DNA of 64,000 bases from an uncultured Lachnoclostridium sp. (GCA_905212635.1 CAJMFH010000014.1:1-64000), one strand, 5' to 3'. Counted from the first letter of the stretch, positions 34,390 to 43,473 are shown. Notes: generated by a model from the letters alone, not told the origin. A program made the numbers and translations.

Positions 34390-35223
34390 CTATCCTTCCT
34401 GCAATCCGATAACCGCACAGAGATTTCCACGCTTTCCCCCGGTAAAACGATGAGAAAACAGCAGATCCGGATGGCAGTTCGTACATAGTCCACTCACCTG
34501 TATATGCTCCTCCAGGCATCCGGCATGAAGCAGGATCTGCCGGTTTGCCTCCCACAGATCAAGCATCGCATGCCCGTTTCCCTTGTCCTCGTAAAATCCT
34601 GTCATCCACGGAAATGCTTTGTGAAACTCTGCGATGACATCATCGCTTACTTCGTAACAGTTCCGGCAGATGGATGGTCCGATCACAGCAAGGATATCTT
34701 CCGGTCTGGAACCAAATTCTTCGTGCATCCGTTCTACCATCTTCTGCCCCATCGCGCCGACGGTTCCCCTCCATCCGGAATGAGCATTTCCCACCGCTTT
34801 TTTTACCGGATCGTAAAAGATAAGAGGCACGCAGTCTGCAAAAAATGTCATCAGCATTACCCCCGGCTCATCGGTTACCAGGCCGTCGATCTCACGGATT
34901 CTGCGATTTGGATAGCGGTAAACATCACCGGTATCTTCTTTCCCGACACGCAGAATATCGGTTTTGTGCACCTGCTGGGTCAATACCAGATCTTCTGTCC
35001 GGTATCCGACCGCGGCAGCCAGACGTTCGTGGTTTTCTTTTACATCGGCCTCGTTATCTCCGCGTGTAAAACTGATATTCATAGAACTCCATTCTCCCTT
35101 GCTCACGCCGCCAAGACGCGTCGAAAAGCCATGAATCACGGGTTGATTTTTAAATATTTCAAATTGAAGAAAGGGCACTCCCTTTTTTTCCACTACATTA
35201 AGTCCCTTTATAGATTCTAACAT
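34390..35223 (-). CDS. pgeF: Peptidoglycan editing factor PgeF (laccase-domain, YfiH family)
   Basis: 277 aa with the metal-site signatures: HGFSTRLGGVS, TQQVHKTD, FFADCVPLIFYDP and NAHSGWRGTVG. The family is purine nucleoside phosphorylase-like or removes misincorporated Ser from muropeptides, and was once called polyphenol oxidase. AGGAG fits the ATG at 35223. First gene of the pgeF-queH-apbE unit. Confidence 0.9.
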   Translation of the reverse strand: MLESIKGLNVVEKKGVPFLQFEIFKNQPVIHGFSTRLGGVSKGEWSSMNISFTRGDNEADVKENHERLAAAVGYRTEDLVLTQQVHKTDILRVGKEDTGDVYRYPNRRIREIDGLVTDEPGVMLMTFFADCVPLIFYDPVKKAVGNAHSGWRGTVGAMGQKMVERMHEEFGSRPEDILAVIGPSICRNCYEVSDDVIAEFHKAFPWMTGFYEDKGNGHAMLDLWEANRQILLHAGCLEEHIQVSGLCTNCHPDLLFSHRFTGGKRGNLCAVIGLQEG

Positions 35224-35254
35224 ATATTTATTTTCTCCTGTTTTCAAATTCCTG

Positions 35255-35284
35255 TTGCATAACTTAAATCAAATCTAGTATACT
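35255..35284 (+). promoter_or_regulatory. Promoter of the phospholipase-like gene, divergent from pgeF
   Basis: TTGCAT (35255-35260), an 18-bp spacer and TATACT (35279-35284). The -10 lies in the palindrome TAGTATACTA, so the same hexamer can serve the divergent pgeF promoter. Confidence 0.5.
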
Positions 35285-35330
35285 ACAATTATATAAAAAA
35301 AGACAGAGTAAATTTGAAAGGAGTTTTATC

Positions 35331-36137
35331 ATGCCTTCATTTTATGCACATAATCGTTTTGGAAAAGAGATCTGCAAAGAACTTCCAAAAGAAATACGTC
35401 AGATCATACAGGAATATCCTTCTGCCTACAAAGCAGGATTGCAGGGACCGGACTTTTTGTTTTTCTACCGTCCGTTTCTTCCCTGCCGCGTCAATACATT
35501 GGGACATGCCCAGCATAAACAGTCCTTTCTTCCTTTTCTGGAAACCGTTCGTTCCTCCATCCGGAAAAAAGGACGTCATTGCCCGGAGTATGCCTATCTC
35601 CTTGGATTTATCTGTCATTTTATGCTTGACAGCGAAGCACATACGTACGTCAATGAAAAATCCAAAGAAAAGGGATTTAACCACCTTGTCATGGAAATGG
35701 AATTTGACCGCTTTCTGATGAAAAAAGATGGCATACAGCCATTTTTATACCCTCTCTGGCGCCACATCCGCTGGGATAAGCAGACGCTTCAGGCGGTCTA
35801 TGGAGTTTACCGGCATTTTGAACTGACACCACGCGACGTAAAAAAATCGTTACAGTCCATGGCCTTTTACAAATGGCTCGTAACAACGGGAAAGACGCTG
35901 CGCCGTCTGATCTTGCGCTCCCTTATGCTCCTCTCCCTTCACTACCGCAAACTCGAGGGACATATGATGGATCTCGTTCCCAAAGTCTCTGCTAGGGAGA
36001 CAAATCCGGTTCTTTCCAAAATTTACCAAAGCACCCTGACTTCCTGCAAAGACATTATCATTGATTTCGACAAAACGTTTTTGAACGGAAAACCATTAAA
36101 TCCCCGTTTTCAAACGACCTTTCAAAAACGGGAGTGA
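35331..36137 (+). CDS. Zinc-dependent phospholipase C family protein
   Basis: 268 aa. The pattern PSFYAHNRFG, AGLQGPDFLFFYRP, LGHAQHKQSFLPF, YLLGFICHFMLDSEAHTYV and FNHLVMEMEFDRFLM gives the spaced His and Asp/Glu ligands of the zinc-dependent PLC fold. Enzyme substrates in these short clostridial members are not established. GGAG precedes the ATG. The 3' end overlaps the convergent chemoreceptor gene by 16 bp. Confidence 0.8.
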   Translation: MPSFYAHNRFGKEICKELPKEIRQIIQEYPSAYKAGLQGPDFLFFYRPFLPCRVNTLGHAQHKQSFLPFLETVRSSIRKKGRHCPEYAYLLGFICHFMLDSEAHTYVNEKSKEKGFNHLVMEMEFDRFLMKKDGIQPFLYPLWRHIRWDKQTLQAVYGVYRHFELTPRDVKKSLQSMAFYKWLVTTGKTLRRLILRSLMLLSLHYRKLEGHMMDLVPKVSARETNPVLSKIYQSTLTSCKDIIIDFDKTFLNGKPLNPRFQTTFQKRE

Positions 36138-37645
36138 CTGGTTTTATCCGCGATTGTCTTAATCCTCTCTACCATCTCTTCAATGGCTTCCACACCGGCA
36201 CAGTTTTCCTGTGTCGCGGCCGCCACATGTTCAATGGCTCCGTAGTTATTTTTGGTACTTTCATTGACCTGGTTCATGCCGTTTGCCACCTCTGCACTCT
36301 GCTTACGGATCACTTCAACGGTTTTATCCATCTCCAGAATCTGGTCTGACATCTGATTGTTGGAAGAGGTAATTACCGCCGTCGAATTACCGACTTCGCG
36401 GATGCTTTCCATCCCTCTTTCAGTAAGCGTTACACTTTGCTCCATTACACCTACTGCCTCTTCCGTGTGGTGAACCGTTTCCGTGACGATTTTTCCAATA
36501 TTTTCCACTGCCGTCTTTGTCTGCTCTGCCAGGCTCTGAATCTCCCCGGCTACCACAGCAAAACCTTTTCCATGTTCGCCGGCTCTTGCCGCTTCAATTG
36601 CCGCATTCAATGCCAAAATATTGGTCTGATTGGAGATTCCGGTGATTACCTGAATGATGCCAAGAATCTCTTTGGACTCCTCACCAAGCTTCCAGATTAT
36701 CTCTTTACACTCACTCGTACTTACATGAATCTGCTCCATACTTGCCGTCGCATCGTCCATTTTTTTCTGGTTTTCTTTGGTACGGTTATTATTCTGCTGT
36801 GCCAGTTCAGAAACCCTGCCATTCATCTCACCCAGTTTTTCCAGACTGCCGTTGATATCCTGCGTTCTCTCATTGACTTCCGTAATTTCACTGGTATTCT
36901 GACTAAAACTTTCCAGCACACCACTCGTCTCCTCCGCGATCTGCCCATTGGCCTCCATCGAGCTTTTGGTGATTGTAGACAATTCCTGCACCATTCTCCT
37001 CAGTTCTTCGGATGTCTGCTGCGATTTTTGCTGTAATTCTTTCATCTCACGAATCATCTGTTCCTGCTGCTCTGCATTCATTACATTGGAGAGCAGTGCC
37101 GCAGTCCGTCTGCACAACATGGTAAAGATTGCCGCAACCGCGATCAAAGCCATTGCTCTTGGTGCGATTCCGTACAAAAACAACTTAAACATATTGGTAA
37201 AATTTTTGTCCGGAAGTATTTCAAACACAAAACATATTACCTGTGCCACCGAAACTCCCAAAACCGATACGACTGTTGTAATAATATTGATCTTTTTTGA
37301 AAAATACAAACTGGAAATGGCAATGGCATAAATATATATGATCACCACATGATAACTCAGTGTCGCCGTTGCAATCGCAACGAACAGCACAGAACAACCG
37401 ATAAGTAAATATTTCACATAACTGTTTTGTTTTTTCAATACACAGACTACAATTGTAGGCAGCCACAAAAGCAACGATCCTGCAACATAGGCAACGGTCA
37501 TAACTTTCATATCTACAACAAAAATACCCACCACATTTAATAGGTAAATCAGCGTAAATATCAAAAACGTTATCCGCATGACTTTCGCTGCTGCCTTATT
37601 TGCTTCTTTTTCATTTTGTATTAACACACCTGCTCTTTTCTCCAT
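36122..37645 (-). CDS. Methyl-accepting chemotaxis protein with multi-helix N-terminus
   Basis: 507 aa. Residues about 20-190 contain six hydrophobic segments and no periplasmic loop of note, so it probably senses within or through the membrane. A HAMP domain was not seen. The rest is a coiled-coil signalling domain whose hairpin tip carries NQTNILALNAAIEAARAG. It is not next to other chemotaxis genes. Confidence 0.9.
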   Translation of the reverse strand: MEKRAGVLIQNEKEANKAAAKVMRITFLIFTLIYLLNVVGIFVVDMKVMTVAYVAGSLLLWLPTIVVCVLKKQNSYVKYLLIGCSVLFVAIATATLSYHVVIIYIYAIAISSLYFSKKINIITTVVSVLGVSVAQVICFVFEILPDKNFTNMFKLFLYGIAPRAMALIAVAAIFTMLCRRTAALLSNVMNAEQQEQMIREMKELQQKSQQTSEELRRMVQELSTITKSSMEANGQIAEETSGVLESFSQNTSEITEVNERTQDINGSLEKLGEMNGRVSELAQQNNNRTKENQKKMDDATASMEQIHVSTSECKEIIWKLGEESKEILGIIQVITGISNQTNILALNAAIEAARAGEHGKGFAVVAGEIQSLAEQTKTAVENIGKIVTETVHHTEEAVGVMEQSVTLTERGMESIREVGNSTAVITSSNNQMSDQILEMDKTVEVIRKQSAEVANGMNQVNESTKNNYGAIEHVAAATQENCAGVEAIEEMVERIKTIADKTSHSRF

Positions 37646-37771
37646 ACGTCTCTCCTCCTCGCATAAAAAGCATCATTTTTTCTTACTATGATATTGTAAA
37701 TACTTTTGTAAAAAAGAAATAGTATCAATTTTTAGCAGATTGTGTCAATTCTTTATATCCTTTTTTCGCTT

Positions 37772-38200
37772 TTACGCTCTGAAATCAATTTTGTTTTTTC
37801 TTGCCTTCCGCTTTGCCCTGGCAAGCCGTCTTTCCAATTCCTGTAATTTCTTCTTTACCCGCTTTGCCCGGATCTCCTGCATTCTTTCATTCATCCGTTC
37901 CCGGAAGGAACTTGAAGAGCACTTGCCATAAGTAACTCTCCAGCTTACGATATTACCATCCTTATCTCTTGCCCAGCCCTCTTCCACTTTTCCATTTGCC
38001 GTCCGATAACTCACCTGTCCCCATTGTTCTGCCGTGTTGTCCTGCTTATTTTCTGTTTTATCTTCTGTTTTAATTCCTGTTGTCGTTTGTTTTTCCGCTT
38101 CCTCTTCCACAGTCTTGGGCTGTGGTTTCTGAACACGATTTGCAGCATATGAGGCATGGTAGGAAACATTGTATCCTGTATTCACATTTCCGATATTCAT
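37772..38200 (-). CDS. Conserved-looking hypothetical protein with basic coiled coil
   Basis: 142 aa, no signal peptide. A Tyr/Asn-rich start (NIGNVNTGYNVSYHASYAANR), an acidic Thr/Lys middle, a short beta-type block (GWARDKDGNIVSWRVTYGK) and a very basic C-terminal helix (RKARKNKIDFRA). GGAGG before the ATG supports expression. Family not recognised. Confidence 0.6.
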   Translation of the reverse strand: MNIGNVNTGYNVSYHASYAANRVQKPQPKTVEEEAEKQTTTGIKTEDKTENKQDNTAEQWGQVSYRTANGKVEEGWARDKDGNIVSWRVTYGKCSSSSFRERMNERMQEIRAKRVKKKLQELERRLARAKRKARKNKIDFRA

Positions 38201-38266
38201 CTGTAACTCCTCCTTGATAACAAATGTATAACATTTATATCGACAGAATGCCCCAGTCTGCTTACC

Positions 38267-39394
38267 TCATTTGCCCCTTCGAAACAAATATTGTCTGCGT
38301 ATGCGCTCTTCCGGCTGTGTGTCAACAAAATACAAAAATACAACAAACACCCATTCCAGTGGTTTCATCAAAAAATATACCATATCTGCCCGCAATGGCG
38401 TTGTAATATGTTGGGAAACCGGATATCCATACCGATCATAAAAGTTCCTTATAGCCTTGTGGATTTTAGGAAATTTTTCCTGTATCCATTCTTCAAACGC
38501 ATTGGCAATACACAATTGACGGTTTACCACAATCGTCTGTCCCCTTCTCGTTCCATACCGGAGCGGCTTCACGATCTTCTTATGACCGCCTGCTGCCACC
38601 GTACACAGATAATGCCCGCTCGACTCCATCGGAGGAGGCGGTATCTGCTGTGAAAATGTCCAGTCGGCTGTATCCGTAAATGCCTTGACCGGTGCATCTG
38701 CCCCCTGTCCAGCCAAGATAAACAAAATCTCAAATATGGCAATGATAAAAAAGAAACAGGCAAATACAAGCACGGGATAACGCTCAAAGCATCTTATCCT
38801 GCAATACAGCCATGCCATTTTTGTACTCTCCGCATTTTTTCGTCTCGCCTGATAAAGTTTTATCTGCTCCCTCATATGATTTTTGACCGCCGAAACAGAA
38901 AGCACAAAAAGGTTGAATTGATACAGATATAAAAACATATTGACAAATCCGTCGCTGTGACTCTTCATCTGCTTTCCGATCTGAATGGCAAAAACAATAG
39001 AAATAATATTAAATATCACTACAAAAGCAATTAAAAACGCGGCAAAAAGCGGTGGCTGCCGGTCTGCCTGTACACTATACAAAATAAGCAGTGCAATAAG
39101 TCCCAGTATAACCGGAACCACTACCGTCCAGCCATATTGCGACGAGATACTATAATGTGTTTCATAGACATAAACAGCTTCCTTCCAGTCCCCTGACGGC
39201 TGAAAACCGGCTTCGTATAAAAAATAATACAAAAAGCCACCGATCCAGATCGTCAGCCACGCAATAATTCTCTTATATTTTGGCTTTTTTGCAAAGAAAT
39301 TGTAAATGTTCCAGATGGTAAGCACTCCCGGAACTACTCCTATAACCATCCAAAAAAGGATTAGATACATCGTGTCTTGTATACTTTCGTACAA
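38267..39394 (-). CDS. Multi-pass membrane protein, DUF6688-like
   Basis: 375 aa. Six to seven hydrophobic segments fill residues 1-240, then a soluble C-terminal domain has PPPPMESSGHYLCTVAAGG, KPLRYGTRRGQTIVVNRQLC and a final hydrophobic stretch. The soluble block recalls DUF6688 proteins of Firmicutes; the assignment is from memory. A TTG at 39394 with AGAGGGG 7 nt before it is a better start than the ATG at 39424, which has no ribosome binding site. Confidence 0.6.
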   Translation of the reverse strand: MYESIQDTMYLILFWMVIGVVPGVLTIWNIYNFFAKKPKYKRIIAWLTIWIGGFLYYFLYEAGFQPSGDWKEAVYVYETHYSISSQYGWTVVVPVILGLIALLILYSVQADRQPPLFAAFLIAFVVIFNIISIVFAIQIGKQMKSHSDGFVNMFLYLYQFNLFVLSVSAVKNHMREQIKLYQARRKNAESTKMAWLYCRIRCFERYPVLVFACFFFIIAIFEILFILAGQGADAPVKAFTDTADWTFSQQIPPPPMESSGHYLCTVAAGGHKKIVKPLRYGTRRGQTIVVNRQLCIANAFEEWIQEKFPKIHKAIRNFYDRYGYPVSQHITTPLRADMVYFLMKPLEWVFVVFLYFVDTQPEERIRRQYLFRRGK

Positions 39395-39431
39395 TATAAT
39401 CCCCTCTTTCTCTATCCGATTCATAAATTAG

Positions 39432-39462
39432 AAAAAGGGATGGGCGGAAATCCGTCCATCCC
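39432..39462 (-). terminator. Terminator of the GNAT gene
   Basis: On the minus strand GGGATGGACGGA pairs with TCCGCCCATCCC (12-bp stem with one mismatch) and TTTTT follows (39432-39436). Confidence 0.75.
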
Positions 39463-39475
39463 TCCTGCAGCCGCA

Positions 39476-39561
39476 ATAAGGAATCCTACCGCAAGCGGGT
39501 CCCTCTCTACCGCAAGCGGCGATAAGGAATCCTCCCGCAAGCGGGTCCCTCCTTACCGCAA
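39476..39561. repeat. Two tandem copies of a 40-bp GC-rich repeat (46-bp period)
   Basis: 39476-39515 and 39522-39561 are near-identical (start ATAAGGAATCCT, core CCGCAAGCGGGTCCCTC, end TACCGCAA). CCGCAAGCGG is itself a small palindrome, and a similar GCGCAAGCGG lies inside the nested repeat after carB (1321-1330). It lies between the GNAT stop and its terminator hairpin. Confidence 0.75.
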
Positions 39562-39564
39562 CGA

Positions 39565-40191
39565 TTAGAATAACTGTCCCGGAAGTTTTAATTTTTCCTT
39601 GGGTGGAAACATTTTATCAAACTCCTCCGCAGCTTTCTCATCGACGAAATATCCTTTCGGTGGTGTGTATTCTCCGGTAATACCATCGAGATATCCCGGG
39701 ATCAGCTCCCTGCATAAAAAGAAAGAAGCATCTTCTCCCTCCGGCAGTCCATGATAGCGTATTCCAAACTCACTTGCCGGCCGGAAACCGCTTTTTCCGT
39801 AAAAGTCTATGTTTCCTTCAAAGCAAAGTGCTCCGCATCCCCGTTCTGCTGCCCTCTCAAGAGAATGATCAAGTAAGAATTTTCCATACCCCATCCTCTT
39901 GAACTCAGGGAGGATACCGATCGGTCCCATCGTCATAATAGGAATTTCTCTGCCATCGTCGGACTGGATCACAGCCCGCATAAACATATTCTGGCCAATG
40001 ATTTTCCCATCTTTTTCCAGTACCAGATCAAGTTCCGGCACAAAATCCGGATTTTTTCTCAGTTCATGCAATACAAAATGCTCCAGACATCCCGGACGGT
40101 ATACATTCCAGAATGACTCTCTTACCAGGTTTTCTACTTCGCGATATTCCGTTTCATTTTCCAAACGAATGTTTAAGTTGTTTTTATTCAT
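39565..40191 (-). CDS. GNAT family N-acetyltransferase (YhbS-like)
   Basis: 208 aa. The acetyl-CoA pyrophosphate loop reads PEFKRMGYGKFLL, preceded by the MTMGPIGIL strand; a small C-terminal extension follows. Substrate unknown. GGAG before the ATG. It has an unusual, highly structured leader of about 190 nt, so expression may be conditional. Confidence 0.85.
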   Translation of the reverse strand: MNKNNLNIRLENETEYREVENLVRESFWNVYRPGCLEHFVLHELRKNPDFVPELDLVLEKDGKIIGQNMFMRAVIQSDDGREIPIMTMGPIGILPEFKRMGYGKFLLDHSLERAAERGCGALCFEGNIDFYGKSGFRPASEFGIRYHGLPEGEDASFFLCRELIPGYLDGITGEYTPPKGYFVDEKAAEEFDKMFPPKEKLKLPGQLF

Positions 40192-40244
40192 TATTTATTC
40201 TCCGTTCTACTTTTGTCGGCTTAAAGCCGGCGTCCGTCGGACGT

Positions 40245-40380
40245 CGCCTGCCTCCTGAAAATTGTCAACTACAATTGCCTTTCCGGCAGGAGGTCTGTGT
40301 GAGATCATGTCAGCGCAAACCTCCCGGTCAGCCCACAATCTCCAAGGTGTTGTTCTTCTTCAAACAGCAATATCTCCTTT
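40245..40380 (-). promoter_or_regulatory. Structured leader of the GNAT gene with possible leader peptide
   Basis: Three arms compete. Arm A (40316-40327, CCGGGAGGTTTG on the minus strand), arm B (40283-40297, CAGACCTCCTGCCGG) and arm C (40245-40257, CAGGAGGCAGGCG). B can pair with A or with C. A possible 11-residue reading frame starts at a TTG (40363), has AAAGGAG 10 nt upstream (40374-40380) and ends in TGA (40328-40330) exactly where arm A begins, as in leader-peptide attenuators. A GTCGGCTTTAAGCCGAC hairpin (about 40214-40230) follows near the start of the GNAT gene. The rest of the gap to 40463 holds a small GCGG/CCGC hairpin. Confidence 0.45.
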
Positions 40381-40463
40381 AATAATATAATGTGCGGTTA
40401 TCCGCATTTTTTATAATAAGAGAACAAAATGTCCCCTTACTTACTAAGTATATCACAACAGTC

Positions 40464-40892
40464 TCACGACGACAACTGTTGTTTCCGGCTGATAATCGCC
40501 TCATAAAATTCCGGATATTTCTTCTTCAGATTGATCGGACGTCCGTCCGGGTCCACAAAGCAGTGTTCGGAATGTGCCTCACACACGCAGGTACCATCTG
40601 CTTTTTCCATCTCATACAAAAGTTTTAACCGGACTCCTTTGCATTCCATCACCGAGACAACAATCCGTATTTCATCGGCAAATGTGGTCGTATTTTTATA
40701 CTTGCAGCTGACTTCCGTTACCGGTGAAACCACTCCGATTTCTTCCAGTTTGTCATAATCCCAGCCAATCTGCTTCAGAAAATCCACCCGTGCTTCTTCC
40801 ATCCAGCGGATGTAATTAGAATGATGGGTAATTCCCATTTTGTCTGTTTCATAATATTGAACCGTGTGATTGTAACCTTTATGTAAATCCAT
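40464..40892 (-). CDS. Acyl-CoA thioesterase, 4HBT (YbgC/FadM) family
   Basis: 142 aa hotdog-fold protein. The catalytic segment YETDKMGITHHSNYIRWMEEAR contains the usual Asp and the HxxY/N pattern. The family hydrolyses acyl-CoA thioesters. GGAGG before the ATG, which is 1 nt after the preceding fusion gene stop, so the two are translationally linked. Confidence 0.88.
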   Translation of the reverse strand: MDLHKGYNHTVQYYETDKMGITHHSNYIRWMEEARVDFLKQIGWDYDKLEEIGVVSPVTEVSCKYKNTTTFADEIRIVVSVMECKGVRLKLLYEMEKADGTCVCEAHSEHCFVDPDGRPINLKKKYPEFYEAIISRKQQLSS

Positions 40893-40893
40893 T

Positions 40894-42075
40894 TTATGCC
40901 TCCAAATAATTTATTACATCCAAGAGTGTAGCAAGCACCACTTCTGAACGTTCCCGCATTTCCTCATTGGCCGGAAGAAGATCCGGAATCATGATAGTCC
41001 GGAGTCCGCCACTTTGCGACGCGCGGACGCCATTGTAAGAATCTTCGATACCAAAAGCACGCTCCGGCTTTACTCCCAGTTCTTCACAGGCTTTCAGAAA
41101 AATATCCGGAGCCGGTTTGCTTCGCTCTACCATATCGCCACAGATCACAACATTGAAAAACGGAAGAATCTTCGCATCTCTTAACTGGCTCATCACCGTC
41201 TCTTTCCGTGTAGAGGATGCCAATGCAATTTTCTTTCCTTTGTCTTTTAAATACGTAAGAAGTTCTACTACTCCCGGTTTCATCGGAAGTCTTCCACCGT
41301 CGTATTTTTCATGATACATTGCCGATGCCTCTTTAGCATACGTATCATAAGGGAACTCTTCCCCATATGTCTCCTGCATGATTTCTTTCGTCCGCACTTT
41401 CGTTGTGCCGGTGCACATAAGAAGGGACTCTTCAATATTTTCAATGTTATATTTTTCAGCAAGTTCCAGCCAGCAGTCGATCGTCGCCCGCTCCGAATCA
41501 AAGATCACACCATCCATGTCAAACACAACAGCATCATACGAAAAATCAAACATTGTTACACTACAGTTCTTTACACCATAGGCCGCATATTCCTCATTTG
41601 TCATATCTCCAAAATACGAGCGGATCACACGCGATATGCCATTGTGCGCCACCAAAATATAATTTTTATCTTTTGTCTTTAGTTCATCGAGCAGATTGTA
41701 AATGCGCTGCGCCAGCTGAAACATCGATTCGCCTTTTCCGTAGCGCGTTAAAAATTCTTTTTTTGCCTCATGAAACTCTTTGGAATTTCGCGGAGAAGCC
41801 CCTTCCCACACACCAAAGTTCTGCTCCACTAACCTCGGTTCAACCTGTAATGGGATTCCGGTCATTTCTGCGATATGCTGTGCCGTCTGTTTTGCACGCA
41901 AAAGAGGCGAACACAGGATAAGATCCGCAGAAATCCCGCTCTCCACAATATTTTTTCCGGTTTCCTCCGCCTGCTTATGTCCTTTTTCCGTCAACGGCAC
42001 ATCGGTCTGACCGCAGATCTGATCGGTAACATTCCACTCACTCTCTCCATGACGAACAAAATATATTTTTCCCAT
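40894..42075 (-). CDS. Fused histidine phosphatase and HAD phosphatase
   Basis: 393 aa. Residues 1-175 are a phosphoglycerate mutase-like histidine phosphatase (FVRHGESEWN at 6-15, the second catalytic His in VAHNG at 142-146). From residue 182 a complete HAD-IA phosphatase follows (VVFDMDGVIFDSE with the Asp nucleophile; LASST; KPAPDIFLKA; GIEDSYNGVRA). No internal stop or frameshift. Related HADs act on beta-phosphoglucomutase-type or sugar phosphate substrates; the substrate here is unknown. It sits between an AraC regulator and a thioesterase on one strand. Confidence 0.9.
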   Translation of the reverse strand: MGKIYFVRHGESEWNVTDQICGQTDVPLTEKGHKQAEETGKNIVESGISADLILCSPLLRAKQTAQHIAEMTGIPLQVEPRLVEQNFGVWEGASPRNSKEFHEAKKEFLTRYGKGESMFQLAQRIYNLLDELKTKDKNYILVAHNGISRVIRSYFGDMTNEEYAAYGVKNCSVTMFDFSYDAVVFDMDGVIFDSERATIDCWLELAEKYNIENIEESLLMCTGTTKVRTKEIMQETYGEEFPYDTYAKEASAMYHEKYDGGRLPMKPGVVELLTYLKDKGKKIALASSTRKETVMSQLRDAKILPFFNVVICGDMVERSKPAPDIFLKACEELGVKPERAFGIEDSYNGVRASQSGGLRTIMIPDLLPANEEMRERSEVVLATLLDVINYLEA

Positions 42076-42089
42076 AATGTTTCCTTCCT

Positions 42090-43034
42090 TTACTCTTTTT
42101 GCTTTTCCATCCTTCGATACTCCAACGGTTTTACTCCATAATATTCATTAAACACACTGGCAAACCGCCCTTGATTTACATACCCGCATGCCTTTGCGAT
42201 ATCCGAAATGCTCTGCTTTGATGACGTAAGAAGGTTTGCCGCCTTCTGCATACGGATCTCTTTCATATATACAGAAATATTCTTCCCATATACCGCGCGA
42301 AAATACCTCTTTAAACTCGTCTCACTCACTTCTAACTGCTCCGCGATCTCCCGCATGGAGAGATGACGGCTCAGATCCTGCACCAGCATTTCTCTGGCTT
42401 TTTTTGCCAGCATCGACTGAGCCTTTGACAGATACGTAGTAGTCATAGACGGGGACGGCTTATTATCACAGAAATATTTTAATATCTGTAACATGTCTAA
42501 CCGGATCTGCCCTGTATTTTTGCTGTGGCAGCTTTCTTCAATACGACTCCATAGTTTCTCAATGACCTCCGACGTATAAAAAACCCGGTATTTTGTATAA
42601 TTTTCTATCAGACTGTCTATTTCGATCCCCAACGCTTTCAAAAACTCCGTCGTTTCCTTCGTCAGCATCTGCGGAAACAGATAAATCTCGTATCCTTTGT
42701 ATCTCCCCGAAGGATAATAAAAATTATCCTGTGGCACCTGCAGGGCAATGTTCATCCGATGGTGTTCAAGATAACTGTAGTTATACTCATCCATCTTAAA
42801 TTCGCATCTTCCCTCGATACAATAGTTCAAAAGAAGCAGATTCCGGACAACTCCGTCTTTATTGCTGGGAACGGTCTGGGCATGTATGTCATTGTAGGCC
42901 AAATATATCCCCGGAAAAACAGTATAAAATGTCAGATCCATAAAACCGTCCACCAGCTCCTGATGCACGGTAATATATTCTTTCTCTCCGGACATAAAAT
43001 CCTGTACTTTTTCTCCAAAAGAATCTTTCTTCAT
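42090..43034 (-). CDS. AraC family transcriptional regulator
   Basis: 314 aa from the ATG at 43034 (GGAG upstream). An N-terminal cupin-like sensing part is followed by two helix-turn-helix motifs in the last 100 residues: SMREIAEQLEVSETSLKRYFRAVYG and SISDIAKACGYVNQGRFASVF. It may control its own operon or the divergent feoAB, whose upstream region contains inverted repeats. Ligand unknown. Confidence 0.9.
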   Translation of the reverse strand: MKKDSFGEKVQDFMSGEKEYITVHQELVDGFMDLTFYTVFPGIYLAYNDIHAQTVPSNKDGVVRNLLLLNYCIEGRCEFKMDEYNYSYLEHHRMNIALQVPQDNFYYPSGRYKGYEIYLFPQMLTKETTEFLKALGIEIDSLIENYTKYRVFYTSEVIEKLWSRIEESCHSKNTGQIRLDMLQILKYFCDNKPSPSMTTTYLSKAQSMLAKKAREMLVQDLSRHLSMREIAEQLEVSETSLKRYFRAVYGKNISVYMKEIRMQKAANLLTSSKQSISDIAKACGYVNQGRFASVFNEYYGVKPLEYRRMEKQKE

Positions 43035-43103
43035 CACACACAACTCCAAACAAAACTCACTTCTTCTGTATTATATCAAAAAATATTTTTCTGTGCAACC
43101 TGT

Positions 43104-43196
43104 GGCTAAACAAACCTTTTTAGCCGAAACGGGAATAGATTTATTTTTATATTCACGATATACTAACTTCGGTTAGTTGCAAGAAACCAGCTAACC
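43104..43196 (+). promoter_or_regulatory. feoAB promoter region with inverted repeats
   Basis: TATACT at 43159-43164 is a good -10 but no -35 fits, which suggests activation. GGCTAAA/TTTAGCC (43104-43124), ACTAAC-TTCG-GTTAGT (43162-43177) and GGTTAG-N14-CTAACC (43171-43196) lie around it. The TTCG hairpin overlaps the -10 and would also fold at the 5' end of the mRNA. The AraC product encoded divergently and an iron or manganese regulator are both possible readers. Confidence 0.4.
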
Positions 43197-43236
43197 GGAC
43201 TATCGAATCTTTTAAAACCGAGGAGGAACAAGATAC

Positions 43237-43473
43237 ATGAAATTATCTCAAGCATCCGCCGGCTGCTCCGGAACGATCCAATCGCTGTCCGGCAGTCATC
43301 ATTTATTGTCCCGGCTTATCGGCATCGGAATTGTCGAAGGCAGCACGATCCAGGTGATCCAAAACAAAAAAGGGCAGCCTGTGCTTTTTTACTGCCGGGA
43401 TTCTGTCATTGCTTTAAGCAGATCCGACTGCGAAAAAATTGAATTAACAAAGGAGGAACCCATAAATGAATAA
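43237..43473 (+). CDS. feoA: Ferrous iron transport protein A
   Basis: 78 aa SH3-like protein of the Feo system (LSRLIGIGIVEGSTIQVIQN is the typical core). GGAGG precedes the ATG. It overlaps feoB by 8 bp (ATGAATAA), so the two are translationally coupled. Confidence 0.9.
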   Translation: MKLSQASAGCSGTIQSLSGSHHLLSRLIGIGIVEGSTIQVIQNKKGQPVLFYCRDSVIALSRSDCEKIELTKEEPINE

